A DNA stretch of 24,988 nucleotides, from contig JAZMZH010000001.1 of assembly GCA_045585875.1 (NCBI GenBank), positions 1 through 24,988 on the forward strand, given 5' to 3'. The DNA is from JAVBQJ01 sp045585875 (GTDB lineage Bacteria; Verrucomicrobiota; Lentisphaeria; Victivallales; Victivallaceae). Shown in pieces: positions 19,639 through 24,988 of this stretch. Under the pieces are notes generated by a model, which saw only the letters and a list, made by a program, of their open reading frames with translations, did no database searches and had not been told where the DNA came from. The position numbers were made by a program, and so were the translations under genes. How positions within the stretch are numbered: position 1 is the stretch's first letter; each line of letters begins with the position of its first letter.

Positions 19639-21759
19639 ATGGAAATCTCTCGCGTATTAGGCAAGGACTACAGAGAGTCCGAGAAACGGGTCATTCCGCT
19701 TGACCGGACTCGCAATATCGGCATCATGGCCCACATTGACGCCGGTAAGACCACTCTGACCGAGCGTATTCTTTATTACTGCGGAAAGACTCACAAGATC
19801 GGCGACACCCATGAGGGTACCGCCACCATGGACTGGATGGCTCAGGAGCAGGAGCGCGGCATCACCATCACCTCCGCGGCCACCACGTGTTTCTGGAAGA
19901 AGCACCGTATCAATATCATCGACACCCCCGGACATGTGGACTTCACCGCCGAGGTGGAGCGTTCGCTCCGGGTTTTGGACGGGGCCATCGCGGTTTTCTG
20001 TTCGGTCGGCAAGGTTCAGCCTCAGTCTGAAACCGTATGGCGGCAGGCGCAGAAGTATCATGTGCCGGTCATTGCCCTCATCAACAAAATGGACCGTTCC
20101 GGCGCCGATTTTTACGGCGCCGTGGAGGAGATCCGCACCAAGCTGGGCGCCGTCCCGCTGCCTCTGGTGCTGCCCATCGGCGCCGAAAATGATTTTGCCG
20201 GGGTGATTGACGTGCTGCGGAAAAAGGCCGTCTACACCAACGGCGAAAACGGCGAGGAAATGTCCGAAGACGATATTCCCGCCGAGTATGAGGCGCGGTG
20301 GCAGGAAGCCTATTCTCAGGTCGTGGAATGTGTGGCCGAGGCCGACGATCAGATCATGGAGATCTTCCTGAATGACGAGAAGCCGACGGAGACGCAGCTG
20401 CGTGAGGCGATCCGCCGGGCCACTCTGAAGAACTCCGTGGTGCCGGTGGCGTGCTGTTCCGCCTTTAAGAAGAAGGGCGTGCAGCCGGTGCTGGACATGG
20501 TGATCGATTATCTGCCCAGTCCTCTCGACATCTGGCAGATCGACGGGACCAATCCCGACACCGGAGCGCCGGAGATCCGGCACGCCGGAGACATGCAGCC
20601 GTTTTCGGCGCTCATATTCAAAATCATGACCGACCCCTTTGTGGGGAAACTTTATTACTTCCGGGTATACTCCGGCGTGGCCGAGCGCGGCATGGAGGTG
20701 GTGAACCCCCGTACCGGACGCCGGGAGCGCATCGGGCGTCTGCTGCAGATGCACGCCAACAGCCGTCAGGAGATCGACCAGGTCTTTTCCGGGGACATCG
20801 CCGCGGCCGTCGGGCTCAAGAACGTCACCACCGGCGACACCATCTGCATCGAATCGCAGCCGATCGTGCTGGAATCCATGCACTTCCCCGAACCGGTGAT
20901 TTCCATCGCCATCGAGCCGAAGACCACCGCGGAACGCGACAAGCTGGCCAAGGGGCTGGTGGCGCTTTCCGAGGAGGACCCGACCTTTCAGGTAAAAACC
21001 GACGAGGAAACCGGGCAGACGATCATATCCGGTATGGGCGAGCTGCATCTGGAAATCATTCTCGACCGTCTGGTCCGGGAATTCAAGGTCGAGGCCAATA
21101 CCGGCGCGCCCCAGGTGGCCTACCGGGAAGCCCTCTCCGGCAGCGGCGACGCCAACACCAAGTTCGTCCGTCAGACCGGCGGTCACGGTCAGTACGGCCA
21201 TGTCATGCTCACCATCGAGCCGCGTGAGCGCGGTTACGGTCTGGTGGTGGAAAACAAGGTCGTGGGCGGCAACATCCCCAAGGAATTCATCAAGCCCACC
21301 GAGATGGGGATCCGCGAAGCCGCGGCAGGCGGCGTGCTGGCCGGGTATCCGGTCATCGACTGTCATGTCTGCATCGTCGACGGCAGCTACCACCCGGTGG
21401 ACTCCTCCGAAATGGCGTTCAAGATCGCCGGTTCCATGGCGTTCAAGGAGGCGGCCCGCAAGGCCGGCACCTATCTTCTGGAGCCGATCATGAAGGTGGA
21501 GATCACCGCGCCGGAGGAAAACATGGGCGATCTCATCGGCGACGTCACCAGCCGCCGGGGCATCATCGTCCAGCTCGACACCACCGGTCAGGCCGGTTTC
21601 GGGAAGATCCTTGCGCATATTCCGTTGTCGGAGCTCTTCGGCTACGCGACCGCGATCCGTTCGCTGTCCCGCGGCCGGGCCAGCTACTCCATGGAACCGG
21701 CGCATTTCGAGAAGGTACCAAAACAAATTCAAGATAAAGTTGTAACGGAGAGAAATTAA
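19639..21759 (+). CDS. fusA: Elongation factor G
   Basis: This 706-residue GTPase drives translocation and, with recycling factor, ribosome splitting. The G domain has AHIDAGKTTL (31-40), the switch region with QERGITI, DTPGH (95-99) and NKMD (149-152). Domain IV includes KPTEMGIREAAAGG and the tip loop HPVDSSEMAFKIAGSMAF; domain V ends FGYATAIRSLSRGRASYSMEP. About 20 residues precede the G domain (MEISRVLGKDYRESEKRV), somewhat longer than in E. coli. The ribosome site GGTGG lies inside the end of rpsG. rpsJ begins one base after the stop, with no tuf in between. Confidence 0.98.
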   Translation: MEISRVLGKDYRESEKRVIPLDRTRNIGIMAHIDAGKTTLTERILYYCGKTHKIGDTHEGTATMDWMAQEQERGITITSAATTCFWKKHRINIIDTPGHVDFTAEVERSLRVLDGAIAVFCSVGKVQPQSETVWRQAQKYHVPVIALINKMDRSGADFYGAVEEIRTKLGAVPLPLVLPIGAENDFAGVIDVLRKKAVYTNGENGEEMSEDDIPAEYEARWQEAYSQVVECVAEADDQIMEIFLNDEKPTETQLREAIRRATLKNSVVPVACCSAFKKKGVQPVLDMVIDYLPSPLDIWQIDGTNPDTGAPEIRHAGDMQPFSALIFKIMTDPFVGKLYYFRVYSGVAERGMEVVNPRTGRRERIGRLLQMHANSRQEIDQVFSGDIAAAVGLKNVTTGDTICIESQPIVLESMHFPEPVISIAIEPKTTAERDKLAKGLVALSEEDPTFQVKTDEETGQTIISGMGELHLEIILDRLVREFKVEANTGAPQVAYREALSGSGDANTKFVRQTGGHGQYGHVMLTIEPRERGYGLVVENKVVGGNIPKEFIKPTEMGIREAAAGGVLAGYPVIDCHVCIVDGSYHPVDSSEMAFKIAGSMAFKEAARKAGTYLLEPIMKVEITAPEENMGDLIGDVTSRRGIIVQLDTTGQAGFGKILAHIPLSELFGYATAIRSLSRGRASYSMEPAHFEKVPKQIQDKVVTERN

Positions 21760-21760
21760 G

Positions 21761-22081
21761 ATGAGCGGCAAATCTCAACGTATCCGCATCCGCCTGCAGG
21801 CGTATGAGCATCGTATCCTGGATCAGTCGGTCGCGGAGATCCTCAAGACGGCCAAGCATACCGGCTCCATGGTTGCCGGTCCGATTCCGCTTCCCACCCG
21901 GGTTGAGCGCTGGACGGTGAACCGTTCTCCTCATGTGGACAAAAAGTCCATGGAGCAGTTCGAGATCCGTACGCACAAGCGTGTGCTTGACATTCTCAAT
22001 CCCACCGGCAAGACCGTGGACGAGCTGAAGAAGCTCAATCTGCCCGCCGGCGTCGATATTTCAATCAAGATCGGGTTGTGA
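21761..22081 (+). CDS. rpsJ: 30S ribosomal protein S10
   Basis: This 106-residue head protein of the small subunit also pairs with NusB in antitermination complexes in well-studied bacteria. Diagnostic segments are RIRIRLQAYEHRILDQS, GPIPLPTRVERWTV, NRSPHVDKKSMEQFEIRTHKR and LPAGVDISIKI. CGGAGAG lies at the end of fusA, about 9 bases before the ATG. Only one base separates the fusA stop from this start, so the str and S10 blocks form one reading unit here. A 102-base spacer follows before rplC. Confidence 0.98.
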   Translation: MSGKSQRIRIRLQAYEHRILDQSVAEILKTAKHTGSMVAGPIPLPTRVERWTVNRSPHVDKKSMEQFEIRTHKRVLDILNPTGKTVDELKKLNLPAGVDISIKIGL

Positions 22082-22087
22082 TTGATG

Positions 22088-22166
22088 AATGCCGCGATTC
22101 CCGCCGCGTTGCCATGGCGGGGAGTGCGGTAACCTGATACCAATGCCGCGGTTCCGATGGCGGTAT
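22088..22166 (+). promoter_or_regulatory. Two related hairpins in the rpsJ-rplC spacer
   Basis: Hairpin A (22091-22130) has GCCGC/GCGGT outside and CCCGCC/GGCGGG inside. Hairpin B pairs ATGCCGC (22143-22149) with GCGGTAT (22160-22166). Both begin with almost the same 14 bases (22088-22101 and 22142-22155, one mismatch) and both contain ATGGCGG (22114-22120 and 22157-22163). The tandem arrangement just before rplC suggests a cis-acting RNA element, perhaps for ribosomal protein autoregulation. No known leader was recognised. Confidence 0.45.
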
Positions 22167-22183
22167 GTATCGAAAGGAGAGTT

Positions 22184-22825
22184 ATGAAAGGTTTGATCGG
22201 AAAGAAAATCGGGATGACTCAGGTCTACGATGAGAAGGGCGTACTGATTCCGGTGACGGTTGTTCAGGCCGGTCCCTGTGTCGTGGTGGACGTGAAGACT
22301 CAGGCCCGTGACGGCTATTCCGCCGTCCAGCTGGGCTTTGGCGAGCGCAAGCCGAAGAACGTGGGAAAAGCCGTTCTCGGACATGTCGCCAAGGCGAATT
22401 ACACCTCCAAAGCTCCCGCGTGCCTCCGCGAGATCCGTCTTGCCGCCGACGAAGCCCTTGAGCTGGGCAGCGTGGTGAAGGCCGATGTGTTTGCCGCCGG
22501 GGATTATCTGGACGTGACCGGCACCACCAAGGGCCGGGGCTTCGCCGGTGTTGTGAAGCGTTATCGTTTCGGCGGCGGCCGCGCCAGTCACGGCGGCGCC
22601 TGGACCCGTCGGACCGGTTCCATCGGCTGCCGCGAGTGGCCGGGCAATGTCATCAAAGGCAAGCGTATGCCGGGGCACATGGGCAATGCCCGCTGCACCG
22701 TGCAGAATCTGCAGGTTGTCCGTGTTCTCGATGAAGAGAGCGTGATTCTCGTCAAAGGCGCCATCCCGGGCGCCAACGGCGGTATTCTCGTGCTGCGCTC
22801 CGCAATCAAGAAGCAGAGTAAGTAA
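22184..22825 (+). CDS. rplC: 50S ribosomal protein L3
   Basis: This 213-residue protein is an early assembly protein whose central loop reaches the peptidyl-transferase centre. The start ATG 22184 (MKGLIGKKIGMTQVYDEKG) follows AAAGGAG (22173-22179) by 4 bases; an in-frame ATG at 22157 lies inside the hairpin region and is rejected. The conserved part includes GTTKGRGFAGVVKRYRFGGG, ASHGGAWTRRTGSIG and KGKRMPGHMGN. Length is in the usual 205-215 range. rplD follows after 14 bases. Confidence 0.98.
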   Translation: MKGLIGKKIGMTQVYDEKGVLIPVTVVQAGPCVVVDVKTQARDGYSAVQLGFGERKPKNVGKAVLGHVAKANYTSKAPACLREIRLAADEALELGSVVKADVFAAGDYLDVTGTTKGRGFAGVVKRYRFGGGRASHGGAWTRRTGSIGCREWPGNVIKGKRMPGHMGNARCTVQNLQVVRVLDEESVILVKGAIPGANGGILVLRSAIKKQSK

Positions 22826-22839
22826 AAGGAGAATACAAA

Positions 22840-23469
22840 ATGTCCAACAAGCTTGATATACTGAACATCAAGGGCGAGTGCGTAGGTTCCTACGAAATCC
22901 CCAGTGAAGCCATTGAATTGGGCAAGGGCGAGCAGGCTGTTCACGACTGTGTGGTCGCCTTTCAGTCCTCCATCCGCGCCAACAGCGCCCATACCAAGAC
23001 CAGGGGCGAGGTTTCCGGAGGCGGCGCCAAGCCGTTCCGTCAGAAGGGCCTCGGCCGCGGCCGCGCCGGTTCCAGCCGGAGTCCGGTCTGGGTCGGCGGC
23101 GGTGTCATATTCGGACCCCGCAACGAGCGCAACTACATCAAGAAGGTCAACCGCAAGGTGGCCAAGCTGGCGTTGAAGCGTGCTTTCAGCGAGCGTGTCG
23201 TCGATGGTTCCATCATCGTGGTCGACGCTCTGAATTTCCCGGATCACAAGACCCGCAACGCCGCGGCGATGCTCAAGGCTCTGAAGGTCGACCGCACGGT
23301 GCTGATCGCGGTGCCCGAGTACGAGGAGACCGTTGTTTGCGCCACCGGCAATCTGGCCAATGCCATTTTGCGCCGTTCGGCGAGCATCAACGTCTACGAG
23401 ATGCTGCGTTTCCACAAATTCGTGTTCACCAAGGATGCGCTGGACGCGTTCATTGAGCGCCTGGTCTGA
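22840..23469 (+). CDS. rplD: 50S ribosomal protein L4
   Basis: This 209-residue protein has a long loop lining the peptide exit tunnel; in E. coli it also represses the S10 operon. The loop is recognisable as KPFRQKGLGRGRAGSSRSP, followed by WVGGGVIFGPRNERNYIKKV. At the tip, where most bacteria have G-T-G, this protein has G-L-G (70-72). The C-terminal globular part contains VVDALNFPDHKTRNAAAML and ends in FTKDALDAFIERL. AAAAGGAG precedes the ATG by about 8 bases. The gene lies between rplC and rplW as in most S10 operons. Confidence 0.98.
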   Translation: MSNKLDILNIKGECVGSYEIPSEAIELGKGEQAVHDCVVAFQSSIRANSAHTKTRGEVSGGGAKPFRQKGLGRGRAGSSRSPVWVGGGVIFGPRNERNYIKKVNRKVAKLALKRAFSERVVDGSIIVVDALNFPDHKTRNAAAMLKALKVDRTVLIAVPEYEETVVCATGNLANAILRRSASINVYEMLRFHKFVFTKDALDAFIERLV

Positions 23470-23484
23470 GAGGGGGGATGAATC

Positions 23485-23769
23485 ATGAACAATGAATATG
23501 GTATCATCATAAGTCCGGTCATCACGGAAAAGAACAACGAACTGGCGGCTGCCGGCAAGTATGTTTTCAGGGTCAACCCCAAGGCCGGAAAGATCGAGAT
23601 CGGCAAAGCTGTCGAGAAGCTCTTCAGCGGCGTCAAGGTCAAGTCCGTCAACATCATGAACTGCGCAGGCAAGCCCAAGCGTGTGGGCCGCACTCCCAGG
23701 GTCGGTCGTCGTCCCGACTGGAAAAAGGCGGTCGTCACTCTTGCCGAAGGCTCCATTGATTTCATCTAA
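23485..23769 (+). CDS. rplW: 50S ribosomal protein L23
   Basis: This 94-residue protein sits at the tunnel exit, where trigger factor and signal-recognition particle dock. Evidence is YGIIISPVITEKNNEL, YVFRVNPKAGKIEIGKAVEKLF and VKSVNIMN, all standard for L23, and the position between rplD and rplB. A run AGGGGGG lies 5-10 bases before the ATG. Length is normal. Confidence 0.97.
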   Translation: MNNEYGIIISPVITEKNNELAAAGKYVFRVNPKAGKIEIGKAVEKLFSGVKVKSVNIMNCAGKPKRVGRTPRVGRRPDWKKAVVTLAEGSIDFI

Positions 23770-23783
23770 GTAGAGGTTGTAAA

Positions 23784-24611
23784 ATGGGACTTAAAAGTTT
23801 TAAACCGACTTCGGCCTCCCGCCGCAATATGACGGTGCCGGATTTTGCGGAGATTACCGCCAAGTCGCCGGAGAAGAGCCTGACCAGCGGCAAGAAATCC
23901 ACCGGCGGCCGGAATTCCTACGGCCGCATCACCACCCGCTTCCGCGGCGCCGGCAACAAGGTCCGTTACCGCGCCATCGACTTCAAGCGCGACAAGGACG
24001 GCGTGGCCGGACGGATCGCCACCATTGAGTACGATCCCAACCGCAGCTGCTACATCGCCCTGGTCAATTACGCCGACGGCGAGAAGCGTTATGTGCTCGC
24101 TCCGGTCGGCCTCAAGGTCGGAGATGTGATCATGTCCGGCGACAAGGCCGAGCCGCGCAACGGCAACTGCCTGAAGCTCAAGAATATTCCGGTGGGCGTC
24201 ACCATTCACAACATCGAGCTTGTCCCCGGGCAAGGCGCCAGGATGGTGCGTGCCGCCGGTCAGTCCGCCATTCTTCGCGGCAAGGATGAGGATTATGTGC
24301 AGGTGAAGCTCCCCTCCGGCGAGGTCCGCATGGTCCATGCCGAGTGTCGGGCCACCATCGGCCAGGTCGGCAACATGGACCACATGAATGTGAAGATGGG
24401 CAAAGCCGGCAAGAAGCGCTACAAGGGCTTCCGGCCCCATGTCCGCGGCGTGGTCATGAACCCGGTCGACCATCCCATGGGCGGCGGCGAGGGCCGTTCC
24501 AGCGGCGGCGGTCATCCGGTTTCGCCGTGGGGACAGCTGGCCAAAGGCAAGCGCACCCGCAATCCCAAGAAGGGATCCAAGAAGTTCATCGTTGAGCGGA
24601 GGAAGAAGTAA
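23784..24611 (+). CDS. rplB: 50S ribosomal protein L2
   Basis: This 275-residue protein binds 23S rRNA near the peptidyl-transferase centre and bridges the subunits. Diagnostic stretches are RNSYGRITTRFRGAGNKVRYR, here shortened as RNSYGRITTRFRGAG, then DFKRDKDGVAGRIATIEYD, NIPVGVTIHNIELVPGQGA and WGQLAKGKRTRNPKKGSKKF. The near-invariant loop reads MNPVDHPMGGGEGR: the universal first His is kept, but the second His of bacterial HPHGGG is Met. The gene is preceded by AGAGG (23772-23776) and overlaps rpsS by one base. Confidence 0.98.
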   Translation: MGLKSFKPTSASRRNMTVPDFAEITAKSPEKSLTSGKKSTGGRNSYGRITTRFRGAGNKVRYRAIDFKRDKDGVAGRIATIEYDPNRSCYIALVNYADGEKRYVLAPVGLKVGDVIMSGDKAEPRNGNCLKLKNIPVGVTIHNIELVPGQGARMVRAAGQSAILRGKDEDYVQVKLPSGEVRMVHAECRATIGQVGNMDHMNVKMGKAGKKRYKGFRPHVRGVVMNPVDHPMGGGEGRSSGGGHPVSPWGQLAKGKRTRNPKKGSKKFIVERRKK

Positions 24612-24874
24612 TGCCCAGATCGATTAAGAAGGGGCCCTTTGTCGACGCCTGTCTTTTGAAGAAGGTGGAAAAGATGAAAGGGCCGAAGCGTCCGATCAAG
24701 ACCTGGTCTCGTCGGTCAATGATTATTCCGGATTTCGTGGGGCACACCTTTGAAGTCCACAACGGCAAGAGTTTCGTGCCGGTTTTCGTAACCGAAAACA
24801 TGGTCGGACACAAGCTCGGCGAATTCTCTCCCACCCGTGTCTTCAAAGATCACGGCGTGGTCTCCGGCAAGTAA
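24611..24874 (+). CDS. rpsS: 30S ribosomal protein S19
   Basis: This 87-residue protein of the small-subunit head contacts S13 and the A-site tRNA. It begins MPRSIKKGPFVDACLLKKVE and contains TWSRRSMIIPDFVGHTFEVHNGK and FVPVFVTENMVGHKLGEFSPTR, all typical (quoted in part). The start codon overlaps the rplB stop (TAATG), with GGAGGAAG upstream in the end of rplB. The next expected gene, rplV, is not identifiable in the 114 bases left. Confidence 0.98.
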   Translation: MPRSIKKGPFVDACLLKKVEKMKGPKRPIKTWSRRSMIIPDFVGHTFEVHNGKSFVPVFVTENMVGHKLGEFSPTRVFKDHGVVSGK

Positions 24875-24988
24875 CCCGGATGCGTTGAGAACCCGGTCGG
24901 GGGGTCCGTCTTTTCCGGGCGGGACCGCCGGAAAGCGGCCGGGATCGCTGAAAAGTGGAATGAGCTCGGTGCAATGCCGAACTCATTC
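24875..24988 (+). other. GC-rich structured spacer downstream of rpsS
   Basis: These 114 bases hold no clear gene start. A hairpin with GGTCC (24903-24907) and GGACC (24922-24926), extended by GTC/GGC with one bulged G, can form. There is no T-tract. ATGs occur at 24960 and 24974, but neither has a convincing ribosome site, so rplV probably starts at or beyond the window edge. Confidence 0.4.

Noticed and set aside
24960..24988. Possible start of rplV (ATG at 24960 or 24974)
   Set aside because: Too few codons remain to recognise L22, the two ATGs are in different frames, and neither has a good ribosome site.

Overview
This window is a stretch of core-genome DNA from a GC-rich (roughly 60% by eye) Gram-negative bacterium. 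A secretin-family outer-membrane protein at the left end supports a two-membrane envelope. The style of the genes (MTEREN-type RpoB start, str and S10 genes run together, sigma-54-like promoter, unusual secretin) makes me lean towards the Planctomycetes-Verrucomicrobia-Lentisphaerae group, perhaps Lentisphaerota. That placement is an impression from memory, not a computed phylogeny.

Layout. (1) Positions 1-1453, minus strand: the 5' part of an atypical secretin gene that runs off the window. It is divergent from (2) topA (1654-4173), a DNA topoisomerase I whose usual zinc-ribbon tail is replaced by three copies of a 45-50 residue repeat. (3) A two-gene small heat-shock operon (4301-5107), bounded by two good intrinsic terminators and preceded by a -24/-12 (sigma-54-like) promoter. 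(4) From 5216 to the window end, an essentially unbroken transcription and translation supercluster on the plus strand: tRNA-Leu(GAG), tRNA-Thr(GGT), tuf, rpmG, tRNA-Trp(CCA), secE, nusG, rplK, rplA, rplJ, rplL, rpoB, rpoC, rpsL, rpsG, fusA, rpsJ, rplC, rplD, rplW, rplB, rpsS. The tuf-secE-nusG, L11-L10-beta, str and S10 blocks are joined with no unrelated gene between them. tuf is at the head of the cluster and absent from its common place between fusA and rpsJ.

How it works together. The right-hand 20 kb makes the translation factors EF-Tu and EF-G, ribosomal proteins of both subunits, the beta and beta' subunits of RNA polymerase, the elongation factor NusG and the SecE translocon subunit. 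Visible control signals are a promoter with an A-rich upstream region before the tRNAs, an L1-binding-site mimic before rplK, a hairpin between rplL and rpoB, a promoter before rpsL, and paired hairpins before rplC.

I found no mobile element, CRISPR array, defence system or clearly undescribed multi-gene system. The points most worth a second look are natural residues at two classical antibiotic-target positions (RpoB Asn at the E. coli H526 position; S12 Arg at K88), the repeat tail of TopA, the sigma-54-like promoter of the heat-shock genes, and the duplicated hairpins before rplC.
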